From Verrucomicrobiales bacterium (lineage in GTDB: Bacteria > Verrucomicrobiota > Verrucomicrobiia > Verrucomicrobiales > SLCJ01), in NCBI GenBank assembly GCA_024636835.1, contig JAGXGH010000067.1:36570-100569 (forward strand): 64,000 nt of DNA, written 5' to 3'. The position numbers were made by a program, and so were the translations under genes. The notes below the pieces were generated by a model. The model ran no database searches. It was given only the letters and a program-made list of their open reading frames with translations, and was not told where the DNA came from. Position 1 is the stretch's first letter. Every line of letters starts with the position of its first letter. This document shows positions 18,045 through 26,350 of the stretch, in pieces.

Positions 18045-19475
18045 ATGCCAGAACGCAGCCCGCTCACACGCCTCTCCATCATGATGTTCCTCCAGTTCTT
18101 CGCTTGGGGGTCATGGTTCGTCACTCTAAAGCTCGTGATGAACACCAACGACCTTGCTAGCTTCATTGGTGGAGCGTTCGAGAGTGCACCCATTGCCGCA
18201 ATCTTTGCCCCACTTTTCCTTGGGCTCGTAGCCGACAGATTTTTTCCATCGGAAAAAGTGATGGCCGTTCTAATGATCATTGGCTCTGGTCTCATGGGCT
18301 ACATCGCCTTTATCGCTCCACAAGGAGCCGAAGCTGGCCCACTCATTGTTAAGCTCATGATCGCCTACATGTGCTGTTATATGCCTACTCTGGGGCTGGC
18401 AAATACAATCACCTTCACCCACCTGCCTCAAGATTCATTCCCGAAGGCGCGCGTATGGGGCACCATCGGATGGATCGTCGCAGGTTTATTCCTTGGATTC
18501 GCAGGCTGGTCAAATTCACTGAACGTCTTCTGGCTGGCTGCAGGCGCAACTCTTGCACTCGGAATCTATTCCTTCTTCCTGCCGAACACACCAGCACCAG
18601 CCAAAGGACAGCCACTTAATCTGCGCTCGTTACTGATGCTTGATGCCTTCAAGCTGTTCAAGAGCTTTCCATTCGCAGTTTTCGCTATTTGTTCAACACT
18701 CATCTGCATACCTCTCGCCTACTACTATGCGCAAACCGCCGATTTCCTCGGAGCCACAGGGTATCTAGAGCCCGGCTCGTTCATGAGTATCGGCCAAATG
18801 TCCGAGATTATCTTCATGCTGCTGATTCCATTCTTCTTCCGTAAACTTGGAGTGAAAATGATGCTGCTCATTGGCATGGCCTGTTGGGTTGCCCGCTACG
18901 CATTGTTCGCCTTCGGTGCGCCAGACCAAGTCGCATGGATGCTACTCATCGGTGTCGCCCTCCACGGTATCTGCTATGATTTCTTTTTCGTCACCGGTTT
19001 CATTTATACCGACAAGAAGGCACCTGTGGAAATTAGAGGGCAGGCTCAAAGTCTCTTAGTGTTTCTCACCCAAGGTCTAGGAATGTTCTTCGGATTCCGC
19101 TTCGCTTTCGGAGGCTCATTTCCATTCACCGATGTGGCTCTTCCAAATCAGATCTCATCTGGTGAACAAGTTTTCGGTACTCCCCCGTCAAACGAACTTG
19201 TCAACGCCATCGCCACGGCAAATGCAGGAGCTGAGCCAAAAGGAACTTTAGAATCACTCGCCGGTATGTTCGGGAAGGGTTATCCCGAAGGTATCGACCA
19301 GTCTCTCATTCTCACTAACCTTGCCGAGTGGAAACAGTATTGGTACTTCCCGATGATCCTCGCTATCGTTATCTTCGTCATTTTCGCCATCTTCTTCTGG
19401 GACAAAGTCGACCGCACCACCGACCTGGAAGAAGTCTCTAAAGCCGCGTCGCCCGACGAGGAGTCGGCAGTATAA
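18045..19475 (+). CDS. MFS nucleoside:H+ symporter-like transporter
   Basis: 476 aa with twelve hydrophobic segments. The N-terminus (LSIMMFLQFFAWGSWFVTL) is typical of the NupG-type nucleoside proton symporter family, which is common in Verrucomicrobiota, Planctomycetes and Bacteroidota. The loop after helix 2 has GLVADRFFPSEKVMAVLMI, the MFS motif A position. Helices 11-12 are preceded by a longer soluble loop (residues about 360-430). It imports nucleosides by inference from the family. A truncated transposase copy begins about 10 bp after its stop. Confidence 0.85.
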   Translation: MPERSPLTRLSIMMFLQFFAWGSWFVTLKLVMNTNDLASFIGGAFESAPIAAIFAPLFLGLVADRFFPSEKVMAVLMIIGSGLMGYIAFIAPQGAEAGPLIVKLMIAYMCCYMPTLGLANTITFTHLPQDSFPKARVWGTIGWIVAGLFLGFAGWSNSLNVFWLAAGATLALGIYSFFLPNTPAPAKGQPLNLRSLLMLDAFKLFKSFPFAVFAICSTLICIPLAYYYAQTADFLGATGYLEPGSFMSIGQMSEIIFMLLIPFFFRKLGVKMMLLIGMACWVARYALFAFGAPDQVAWMLLIGVALHGICYDFFFVTGFIYTDKKAPVEIRGQAQSLLVFLTQGLGMFFGFRFAFGGSFPFTDVALPNQISSGEQVFGTPPSNELVNAIATANAGAEPKGTLESLAGMFGKGYPEGIDQSLILTNLAEWKQYWYFPMILAIVIFVIFAIFFWDKVDRTTDLEEVSKAASPDEESAV

Positions 19476-19485
19476 TCGGCACCTT

Positions 19486-19763
19486 CAGTTTCAGAATCCC
19501 AAGTTGAGATGGTTTCAAGATACATCGACAATCAGGAGGAGCATCATCGTAAGATGACCTTTCAAGAGGAATATCGCGAACTCCTGCGACTGCATGGAGC
19601 AAATTGGGATGAGCGATATGTTTGGGATTGATCGGTGATGATATCGCGAGCCGAGGGGACGCAACACCTTTGGTGTTGAGGCAATGGGGGGACGTATCCC
19701 AGGGTAGGCGCCGCGTTGCTCAGCCAACCCTGGGCTAAATGACATAAGCCCGTTGGGCTAGAG
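19486..19763 (+). pseudogene. Truncated duplicate of IS200-like transposase 3' end
   Basis: This segment matches 20393-20673 at high identity over about 280 bp. The match includes the last 45 or so codons of the transposase (TTTCAGAATCCCAA to TATGTTTGGGATTGAT) and the palindromic right flank (CCAGGGTAGGCG to CCAACCCTGGGCT at 19697-19736). The 5' part of the gene is absent, so it cannot make a functional protein. Confidence 0.85.
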
Positions 19764-19790
19764 AACGCATGATACCACTTTCAAATAAAA

Positions 19791-19879
19791 TATGACTATT
19801 CGCCGCGCACAAGCAGCTCACGATCAAGTAGCGACACACCCACTCTCGTCAGATCAATGGCAAGATTTAGTATAAGGCG
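19791..19879 (+). repeat. Dispersed palindromic repeat P1, full length
   Basis: It begins TATGACTATTCGCCGCGCAC and ends GTCAGATCAATGGCAAGATT then TAGTAT. Both ends match the inverted copy at 40309-40393, and the right half matches 17168, 38888 and 45487. The copy is about 89 bp long. Confidence 0.8.
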
Positions 19880-19976
19880 AATTGGTATGATAGAGGGTTC
19901 GCATGAAACGAAATAGTTAGGCCAGAAAAACGGCATCTAGGTTGCGGCTGCTAACCCCAACGGGGTTTTGTATATC

Positions 19977-20673
19977 AGCCCAGGGTTGCTGTCGTGAAAC
20001 GATGGCTACCCTGGGTATGGGAACGAATATGGTTTCCAACCCCAATCGGGGTTGCGTCCGTCGCCTTGAATGCCTCAAACTCCACCATGCCTCAATCATT
20101 ATCCCGCGTCTTGATCCATACGGTTTTCTCGACCAAGAGCCGTGCACCTTTGCTACGAGATTTGGCTTTTCGTGATGAACTCCACTCCTATCAGGTGGCT
20201 GTGCGAAAAACATGGATTGCCTGCCGATCCGGATTGGTGGCGTTGATGACCATGTGCACCTTTTGACAACTCTGTCGAGAACCTTGTCTATCGCTGAGTT
20301 TGTAAAAGAGATTAAACGCAACAGCACCTTGTGGGCGAAGGGGAACGGGAGTCAGGCAGATTTTGGTTGGCAGGCGGGCTATGGATGTTTTTCGGTTTCA
20401 GAATCCCAAATTGAAGTGGTATCAAGGTATATTGAGAATCAGGAAGGGCATCATCGTAAGATGACCTTTCAAGATGAATATCGCGAACTCCTGCGGCTGC
20501 ATGGAGAAAAATGGGATGAGCGATATGTTTGGGATTGATTGGTGATGCTATCGCGAGGCGAGGGGACGCAACACCTTTGGTGTTGGGGTGATTGGGTGAC
20601 GTCACCCAGGGTAGGCGACGCGTTGCTTTGCCAACCCTGGGCTAAATGACGTAAGCCCGTTGGGCTAGAGGAT
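19977..20673 (+). mobile_element. Decayed IS200/IS605-like element with palindromic ends
   Basis: The element consists of a Y1-type transposase gene bounded by related palindromes. The left end (19977-20016) has AGCCCAGGGTTG and CTACCCTGGGT. The right end (20604-20643) has ACCCAGGGTAG and CCAACCCTGGGCT, which is the same unit inverted. Subterminal hairpins are the recognition sites for this class. The outer limits are approximate. The transposase frame is broken, so the element is not autonomous. Confidence 0.65.
20087..20538 (+). pseudogene. tnpA: Frameshifted Y1 (HUH) transposase, IS200-like
   Basis: The family N-terminus MPQSLSRVLIHTVFSTKSRA starts at 20087. The rest of the protein (GGVDDHVHLLTTLSRTLSIA, with the HUH motif HVH, and the Tyr nucleophile region VSRYIENQEGHHRK) continues in another frame from about 20206 to 20538. 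The break lies in or beside the A5 run at 20206-20210, consistent with a single-base indel. Joined, the protein would have the usual length of about 150 aa. A programmed frameshift is possible but not expected in this family. Residues GFGYGCFSVSESQ-like (FGWQAGYGCFSVSES) confirm the clade. Confidence 0.85.
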
Positions 20674-20758
20674 GGCGTGCTTCGATGCTATTGAGCTAGA
20701 GCATGGCATGAAGCACCCCCTTACAGACTAATGGTTAGCATGACGCGATACCGTTGAG

Positions 20759-21028
20759 CTAGGAGAACGGGATGAGTCTAGGTCGTTTAATACTGCCAAG
20801 CTTTTGGCGCCGGCGTTCGCGTTTTCTAACAAAGAACAAGGCAGTCTCACTGATGGCCACCAAAATGAGTAACCCGCAGAGGATCAAAAACAGTAGCACT
20901 GCGCCGAATCCGCTGCCTGTGTCTGACATTGGATCGGTATTGCTTAAATTATAGTAAAAGATGGCGAAGTAGGTGATATGAATCACCAAGGCACATCTGA
21001 GCACCACGCAGATGACAAGAAGGTTCAT
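20759..21028 (-). CDS. Small two-helix membrane protein, unknown function
   Basis: 89 aa starting MNLLVICVVLRCALVIHITY. The reading frame is open further upstream but that part overlaps the VOC gene, so the ATG at 21028 is chosen. There are two hydrophobic segments (residues about 3-25 and 42-65) and a basic tail (FVRKRERRRQKLGSIKRPR), which suggests a cytoplasmic C-terminus. It has no recognised domain. It lies 25 bp downstream of the VOC gene on the same strand and may share its transcript. Confidence 0.55.
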   Translation of the reverse strand: MNLLVICVVLRCALVIHITYFAIFYYNLSNTDPMSDTGSGFGAVLLFLILCGLLILVAISETALFFVRKRERRRQKLGSIKRPRLIPFS

Positions 21029-21053
21029 TGATCTAAAAGCTTTTGCCACTCGA

Positions 21054-21428
21054 TCACTTCTCCAAAATCTCCACTTCGTAGCCATCCGGGTCGGTGACGA
21101 ATGCCATTTTGCGCTCGCCGGAGGTGAACTTCTCTTTCCACCCGCCAGGCCAGATCTCGATGCCGTCGGCTTCGAGTTTGCCGCAATAGCTGACAATGTC
21201 ATCCACACCCACCGCCGTGTGCATCAGATCTTCAGGGACGTTCAGTTCGTAGTCGGGCGAGTAACAAAGTTCGAGGAAATGCGAGTTCCCTGGAAGTTCT
21301 AAAAACGCCAATTTATTGCCGGCGGGGGAGTCTTTACGATCAGCCAAAGTGAATCCAAGCTTCTCATAGAAGTCAATGGTGCGGTCGAGGTCGGCGACGC
21401 GGATGCGGGTGTGAAGAAATTTAATCAT
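21054..21428 (-). CDS. VOC family protein, glyoxalase I-like
   Basis: 124 aa. It opens MIKFLHTRIRVADLDRTIDF as in lactoylglutathione lyases; the first metal ligand position (His6) and ELCY, HTAVGVDD and YEVEILEK fit the metal sites of the paired beta-alpha-beta-beta-beta units. Glyoxalase I converts the methylglyoxal-glutathione hemithioacetal to lactoylglutathione. Another VOC activity cannot be excluded. The ATG at 21428 is preferred over one 12 codons upstream because it matches the family start. It lies 51 bp from the ribD-HAD gene upstream. Confidence 0.85.
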   Translation of the reverse strand: MIKFLHTRIRVADLDRTIDFYEKLGFTLADRKDSPAGNKLAFLELPGNSHFLELCYSPDYELNVPEDLMHTAVGVDDIVSYCGKLEADGIEIWPGGWKEKFTSGERKMAFVTDPDGYEVEILEK

Positions 21429-21479
21429 GGGCTGACGATACGGATGCCGCCTCGATACGGTCAAACCGAAAAGGGCACA

Positions 21480-23147
21480 TTATCGGAAACGGCACATCTC
21501 ACCGAGCACTTCACCGAGTTGCTTGACGGATTTCACGGTTTTATCCGCCTCTACCCCGACAGGTTTTTCCGCAATTAGACGGACGGTGGGAATGCCTGCG
21601 TTGCGGCCCATTTCAATATCCCGGTCGGCATCACCAACGATCAAGGAACGGTGCAGATCGACGCCGTGCTCCGCCACCGCTTCATAGATCATATCCGGTC
21701 GAGGCTTCGCTCGCGGGGCGTCGCTGTCTTCTCCACAATAGGCGTAGATGGCATCGAAGTCCGCACCGTGCACGGCGAGCGATTCTTGCATCTTGGCGTG
21801 AATTTCATCCAGAGCGGCACGCGTCATCACGCCTTTACCTACTCCGCGTTGACTCGTCACAAGAATCGCTAAACATCCTGCCAACTTCACATTGCGAATT
21901 ACCTCGGCAATTCCTTCGTTGAAATGAAACTGCGACCAACTAGTCACGTAGTAATTGTCACGTGGATCATTCACCACGCCATCGCGGTCAAAGAACACAC
22001 AAGGACGAAGCGGCGGCACATAGCTCGTCACTTGCTCTTTGTAGTTCACCGTTCCGCGTATCATCACGTCGTCACCATAAACAGTTGAGTGCGCATTTTC
22101 TAACCGCGGCATGTGAACGGCATCTGATACACCTACCCCCGCCGTGGCCAACGAGCCTCCACCACAAATCATCGGCGCGTAAAATCCGACGAATTCATCG
22201 ATCAATTGATGGTCTAGCCATTGCCCGACAAAACGTCCTCCAGCCTCGACCAAGGCAGTGTGGATTCCGCGCTTGGCGAGAGCCTTCAGTCCACCTTCAA
22301 GAGTTTCCGCGACGATAAGGTTCTCCTCCAAAACAAGCTGCTCGGCGGTATGCACCGCGCTACCATGCACAGGACCAACAAGAAAAATAATCGTCCGGTC
22401 ACGATGCGCATCGGTGAATAATTTCGACCCGCTCGGTAGATGACCACCTCGACTGACAACCACTCGCCACAGAGCATCTTTGGAGCCCTGTGGGTGATCG
22501 ATTCTCAGCGTCAATTCAGGATCATCCGCTCGCAAGGTTGCGCCACCCGTGATAATTGCATCCACCTCGGTGCGTAATTTCTGCACTGTCGCGCGCGACT
22601 CGCTACCGGTAAGCCATTGTCCCTCACCCTCTGGTCGTGTGATCCGACCGTCCAATGACATCGCCGTTTTGGCGATCACCCACGGACGCTCGCGGGTTTG
22701 CGCGGAGCCAAACCCTTTGATTAATTCGCGGCATTCCGCCACCAGCACGCCGTGCGCCGTTATTTTCCCGGCACGTCGTAGGACTTCCTCCGCCGCGCCG
22801 GCGTGCGCTGGGTTTGGGTCCATGGCTCCCCACACCACTCGCTTCACGCCGGCATCAATGATCCCATCGCAACAGGGAGGCGTTCGTCCAGTTGTCGAGC
22901 ACGGCTCCAAAGTCACATAAACCGTCGCTCCCACGCAACATTCCTCACCATGTTGTGCTCGCGCGTTTGCAATTGCTTCGCGCTCGGCGTGAGGACATCC
23001 CGCTTTTTTATGCCAGCCGCTTCCGAGTAAAACGCCATCCTTCACTACCACCGCGCCCACGGGAGGATTCGGCGCAGTGAGTCCCACCCCTTTGTGCGCT
23101 TCTGCGATCGCTTGTCGCATCCATTGTTGATCATCCAAGGACTCCAT
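21480..23147 (-). CDS. ribD: RibD deaminase/reductase fused to a HAD phosphatase
   Basis: 555 aa from the ATG at 23147. Residues about 1-145 form the RibD deaminase with zinc ligands in CPHAEREA (His53, catalytic Glu55) and EPCSTTGRTPPCC (Cys83, Cys92). Residues about 150-365 form the NADPH reductase (VIAKTAMSLDGRI, ALVEAGGRFVGQWL). From about residue 380 a complete HAD-IIIA phosphatase follows: nucleophile Asp387 in FFDRDGVVND, motif II TSQRG, motif III Lys481 in AKPRP, and acidic motif IV GDADRD. RibD makes 5-amino-6-ribitylamino-uracil 5'-phosphate, and the next riboflavin step is its dephosphorylation, normally by a separate HAD enzyme. The fusion could therefore do three successive steps. 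The GmhB-type zinc loop is absent. The gene is divergent from recA. Confidence 0.92.
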   Translation of the reverse strand: MESLDDQQWMRQAIAEAHKGVGLTAPNPPVGAVVVKDGVLLGSGWHKKAGCPHAEREAIANARAQHGEECCVGATVYVTLEPCSTTGRTPPCCDGIIDAGVKRVVWGAMDPNPAHAGAAEEVLRRAGKITAHGVLVAECRELIKGFGSAQTRERPWVIAKTAMSLDGRITRPEGEGQWLTGSESRATVQKLRTEVDAIITGGATLRADDPELTLRIDHPQGSKDALWRVVVSRGGHLPSGSKLFTDAHRDRTIIFLVGPVHGSAVHTAEQLVLEENLIVAETLEGGLKALAKRGIHTALVEAGGRFVGQWLDHQLIDEFVGFYAPMICGGGSLATAGVGVSDAVHMPRLENAHSTVYGDDVMIRGTVNYKEQVTSYVPPLRPCVFFDRDGVVNDPRDNYYVTSWSQFHFNEGIAEVIRNVKLAGCLAILVTSQRGVGKGVMTRAALDEIHAKMQESLAVHGADFDAIYAYCGEDSDAPRAKPRPDMIYEAVAEHGVDLHRSLIVGDADRDIEMGRNAGIPTVRLIAEKPVGVEADKTVKSVKQLGEVLGEMCRFR

Positions 23148-23277
23148 GCTCACAGGAGCATAGCATTTGACGACCACATTGCGCTGCAACTTTTCTCGCG
23201 AAATTTCCTTCCACCGACACCGCAAATGCCTATCTAATCACTCTGAAAATCCTCGTAAATTAGAAAAAAACGCCGAC

Positions 23278-23291
23278 TGTTCAAATGAACG
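23278..23291 (+). promoter_or_regulatory. Candidate LexA operator upstream of recA
   Basis: TGTTCAAATGAACG is a near-perfect TGTTC-N4-GAACA palindrome, 55 bp before the recA start. A motif of this type has, as I recall, been described for Verrucomicrobia LexA. Its place before recA supports SOS control. No clear -10/-35 pair could be fixed beside it. Confidence 0.65.
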
Positions 23292-23346
23292 CTTGCTAAA
23301 AGTTCCGCGGGGCAGTAGAAAAAGGGGAAATTATTTCATACACATT

Positions 23347-24447
23347 ATGGCTAAAACATCCGACCCAGCAGCAGAAAAAATCGCTAAAGAGCGCCTCAAG
23401 AACCTCGATCTCGCCATCGGCCACATCAAAAAGGAATATGGTGAAGGATCCATCATGCGGATGGGCGATGACCACCGTGTCGATGTCGATGTGATACCTA
23501 CCGGGAACCTGCTCATTGATCGCGCACTTGGTGTCGGTGGATTTCCGCGCGGACGAGTGGTTGAAGTGTTCGGCCCCGAATCATCCGGTAAGACAACACT
23601 TACCCTTACCGCTATCGCACAAGCACAGAAGAAGGGTGGCCTCGCCGGCTTCATCGATGTCGAGCACGCGCTCGACCCACAATACGCCAAGATACTTGGC
23701 GTAAACATGGACGACCTTCTTGTCTCCCAGCCATCTTCCGGAGAAGAGGCGTTGCGCATTGTGGAGACACTGGTTCGCTCCAATGCTCTGGATATTATTG
23801 TCCTCGACTCCGTTGCCGCACTGGTTACCCGTCAGGAGCTCGATGGTGAAATCGGTGACTCCACGGTGGGTGCGCAAGCGCGACTGATGTCGGCTGCCAT
23901 GCGTAAGCTCACCTCCTTGATCGCTAAAGCGCGCACCGTCTGTATCTTCACCAACCAGATCCGTGAGAAAGTCGGTGTGATGTTTGGTAGCCCAGAAACG
24001 ACTCCTGGTGGCCGTGCGCTGAAGTTCTATAGCTCCGTTCGCTGTGATATCCGTCGTATTGGTCAGATTAAAGCCACGGATGGCACGGTCACCGGCAACC
24101 GCACGAAAGTGAAGATTGTGAAGAACAAAGTCGCCCCGCCATTCCGTGAAGCCGAGTTCGACATCATGTATAACGAGGGGATCTCGTCCTCGGGCTCACT
24201 TCTCGATCTTGCCTTGGAGTTTGATATCCTACAAAAGCGCGGGTCTTGGTTCTCCTACAACGGCAACCAGCTTGCACAAGGTCGCGATGGCGCCAAGGAG
24301 GCGCTTAAGGCTGACGAAGCGCTCTATCTTGAGATCGAAACTGCTGTCAAAGCACACATGAGTCCGACGCCACTGGAGGAAGAAAACAAAAGGGTAGCCG
24401 ATAAGGCGAAGGAAAAGGGAAAAGACACCGAAGAGGTGGCAGAGTAG
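23347..24447 (+). CDS. recA: Recombinase RecA
   Basis: 366 aa. RecA forms filaments on single-stranded DNA, catalyses strand exchange and triggers LexA autocleavage. Walker A GPESSGKT is at residues 76-83; [20 protein letters not shown] (Walker B) and [14 protein letters not shown] (L2 loop region) are all present. The start [13 protein letters not shown] at 23347 is the normal RecA N-terminus; the frame is open 60 codons upstream but that part is non-coding and holds the operator. The C-terminus is acidic/lysine-rich as usual. A 103-bp repeat follows directly. Confidence 0.98.
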   Translation: MAKTSDPAAEKIAKERLKNLDLAIGHIKKEYGEGSIMRMGDDHRVDVDVIPTGNLLIDRALGVGGFPRGRVVEVFGPESSGKTTLTLTAIAQAQKKGGLAGFIDVEHALDPQYAKILGVNMDDLLVSQPSSGEEALRIVETLVRSNALDIIVLDSVAALVTRQELDGEIGDSTVGAQARLMSAAMRKLTSLIAKARTVCIFTNQIREKVGVMFGSPETTPGGRALKFYSSVRCDIRRIGQIKATDGTVTGNRTKVKIVKNKVAPPFREAEFDIMYNEGISSSGSLLDLALEFDILQKRGSWFSYNGNQLAQGRDGAKEALKADEALYLEIETAVKAHMSPTPLEEENKRVADKAKEKGKDTEEVAE

Positions 24448-24454
24448 ACCTTCA

Positions 24455-24557
24455 GCGTTGGTCGCGTATAAGGGCTGCGCCCCACGCGATTGTGTGGCGT
24501 TGACGGAATGTTACGGGCGAGGTGGAAATCGTCCCTCCCAGGCGAGATGCTCATTTG
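24455..24557 (+). repeat. 103-bp repeat, copy 1
   Basis: This copy is about 88% identical, without indels, to 25300-25402 and in the same orientation. It starts GCGTTGGTCGCGTATAAGGG and contains GCGCCCCACGCGATTGTGTG. The two copies bracket the gene at 24605-25066. Confidence 0.85.
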
Positions 24558-24604
24558 TCGGTGCTCATTGAACTTCTTGCCTAAGGTGGTATCTCCAGAC
24601 CGGT

Positions 24605-25066
24605 TTATTTACGGTTAATCACGTGTCCATCACCGTCGAGCTCTACAATCGTTAGGTCGCTCATTAGTCGAAAACTCCGACCACCAAACACGCGCACTTC
24701 ACCAGTTTCGAGAAGCGCATCGTCGCCATCATCGAACGACTCGTTTATCGGGATGATATCGTTCTCCCCATTGGGCACATACACGTCCCATTCGTTCATG
24801 ATTTCTGTATCAATGAGCTCTTGAAGATTGCTTGGTCGGCGATTATATTTTTTCTCGAATATTTCGACGGCGTGTTTCACATTCATGACCGCGCCATAGA
24901 GAACATTCCTTGCATAGATTCTCTCGCCATATCCCAAGAGCCAAGTTCCCGCGAAAACCAGCGCGGCGACAAATGCACACAAGCCGATCCACGATCTCAC
25001 TTGTTTCGAAACACGGAATCTCACGGGGCAAGTCTGCATCACGCATCTAATGTAATGGAAGAACAA
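24605..25066 (-). CDS. Single-helix membrane protein with a GspG-like segment
   Basis: 153 aa (or 144 from a second ATG at 25039). One helix (WIGLCAFVAALVFAGTWLLG) anchors it, then a segment AVMNVKHAVEIFEKKYNRRP resembles the helix and strand following the pilin stem in GspG-type pseudopilins. The usual prepilin cleavage motif is absent, so it is not a standard pseudopilin. The C-terminal half is acidic and beta-like. No known domain is assigned. It sits between two direct 103-bp repeats. Confidence 0.6.
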   Translation of the reverse strand: MFFHYIRCVMQTCPVRFRVSKQVRSWIGLCAFVAALVFAGTWLLGYGERIYARNVLYGAVMNVKHAVEIFEKKYNRRPSNLQELIDTEIMNEWDVYVPNGENDIIPINESFDDGDDALLETGEVRVFGGRSFRLMSDLTIVELDGDGHVINRK

Positions 25067-25450
25067 AACACAGTGTCAGCTGCGCAAGAAAAGGGTTTCC
25101 ATTTGGGAGGGAAGCTCAGTGCTAGTAAAGTGCCGATGCTGGTAAAGCGATGGAGTGGGGACGCCTCGTCCCCATTGGGTGATGCGGGCTCGCGAGTGAT
25201 TTACGCTTGTTGACTCTGTGAGTTGTGGAGTCGCTCAGGTGGGCGCGAGGCGCACCCCCTCCGGCGCATTGGGCGGAGTCGGGGAGGGATGCGTTTCACG
25301 CGTTGGTCGCGTATAAGGGCTGCGCCCCACGCGATTGTGTGGCGATGAAGGAAAGTTACGGACGAGGTGGAGATCGTCCCGCCGGGGTGAGATGCGCATC
25401 TGCCTCTGTGACTTCACATTAACCGTCTGAGGTTTTGGTGGACTAATCGG
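25067..25450. other. Non-coding region with 103-bp repeat copy
   Basis: 384 bp in which the only clear feature is the repeat at 25300-25402. The rest is GC-rich, with short open frames lacking protein character. Confidence 0.55.
25300..25402 (+). repeat. 103-bp repeat, copy 2
   Basis: Direct repeat of 24455-24557 with equal length. It starts GCGTTGGTCGCGTATAAGGG and ends GAGATGCGCATCTG. Confidence 0.85.
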
Positions 25451-25654
25451 TCAGGATTGTAACCGCGCTATGGTTGAGGTGATTTCTGCTTTTCGAGTTT
25501 CGTAGCGATCTTTTGCGGAGAGGTAATAACGACGCTTTGCATTCCCAACTCTTGAACTCAACCCAAGAAAGATGGCGGAGAGCGCAACGAATAAACCGAT
25601 TGTTCCTATGATCGCGATTGGATCCTTACCATTGGTTGCAGAGGATGCCTTCAG
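25451..25654 (-). pseudogene. Possible small membrane ORF or gene fragment
   Basis: An open minus-strand frame ends at 25451 and reads IAIIGTIGLFVALSAIFLGL followed by SSRVGNAKRRYYLSAKDRYE. It looks like one transmembrane helix and a basic cytoplasmic tail. There is no ATG or GTG; a CTG at 25654 is the only in-frame candidate before a stop about 12 codons further upstream, and no ribosome binding site is seen. It is either a leaderless small gene or the 3' end of a lost gene. Confidence 0.3.
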
Positions 25655-25774
25655 TACGGATAGAGGATGTGGTCATCGCTTACTTGATTAGTGCGATTCA
25701 AGAAGCCTGTCGATTGCACCGTGAGATCAATTTTGGAATGAGCAGGTTGTTCGCCGATCTGTTGAACAGCGGGG

Positions 25775-26134
25775 CTATTCAAAGTAGGTGTCTTCGTGGG
25801 TATACGGCGGGGCGCAACAGCAGAGGAAGCGGAGTGGTGCTTCGCCGGTATTGATGATTTGATGCCAGGCGCTGGGTGGGATGAGAACGGCGTCGTTGGG
25901 GTTGATGGCCTGCTCTTCGCCGTCGATTTCCATTTTCCCGTGCCCCTCGAGGATGAAGTAAATTTCTTCGGCAAGCTTGTGGTAGTGGCGATCAGTTTTG
26001 CCGCCACAGGGGAGCGATGCCTCGGCGAGTGATTGGTTCTTTACCGGCGCGTTGGTGAGATCGAGAATGCTGCGGATGGTCGATCCATCGGCGGTGGTGA
26101 AAGGGGTCTGTTTGTCGAGATTCTGGATGTGCAT
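25775..26134 (-). CDS. Cupin domain protein
   Basis: 119 aa single-domain cupin. Cupin motif 1 reads DRHYHKLAEEIYFILEGHGK, with metal-ligand His/His/Glu and the conserved Gly; motif 2 is PPSAWHQIINTG with the fourth ligand His. It should bind one divalent metal. Enzymatic or binding role not predictable. The start MHIQNLDKQTPF has no signal, so it is cytoplasmic. Confidence 0.85.
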   Translation of the reverse strand: MHIQNLDKQTPFTTADGSTIRSILDLTNAPVKNQSLAEASLPCGGKTDRHYHKLAEEIYFILEGHGKMEIDGEEQAINPNDAVLIPPSAWHQIINTGEAPLRFLCCCAPPYTHEDTYFE

Positions 26135-26235
26135 GGGGGAGTATAAGGTAGCGAGTAGAGGGTATAAAGCGGAATTGGGCAGCGTATAGCGCTCGGTGAC
26201 CTTAGTGAGTCTATGGCGCGGGTGGTGACCACACG

Positions 26236-26261
26236 GGCCACGCTTTCACAAGCGTAGCTAC
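26236..26261 (-). repeat. Short hairpin repeat (family P3)
   Basis: GGCCACGCTTTCACAAGCGTAGCTAC carries the stem ACGCTT-TCAC-AAGCGT. It is the reverse orientation of the copies at 12809 and 28638. Confidence 0.6.
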
Positions 26262-26350
26262 TCGGTCAATGCTCTCTTTCGTCAAAATTATGTCGCAGCC
26301 GCTTGCGCCCCATTGACTCTTGACCATTGTCCATTGACTAAAAAAGAAGC

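Larger units (their letters stand above)
19476..20086. other. Transposase remnant and repeat cluster
   Basis: 611 bp without an intact gene. It contains the truncated duplicate of the transposase 3' end and its flank (19486-19763), a full-length P1 repeat (19791-19879) and the left palindromic end of the IS200-like element (19977-20016). Confidence 0.7.

Noticed and set aside
23148..23346. FMN riboswitch before ribD-HAD
   Set aside because: The conserved RFN-element blocks were not seen on either strand in the ribD-recA interval.
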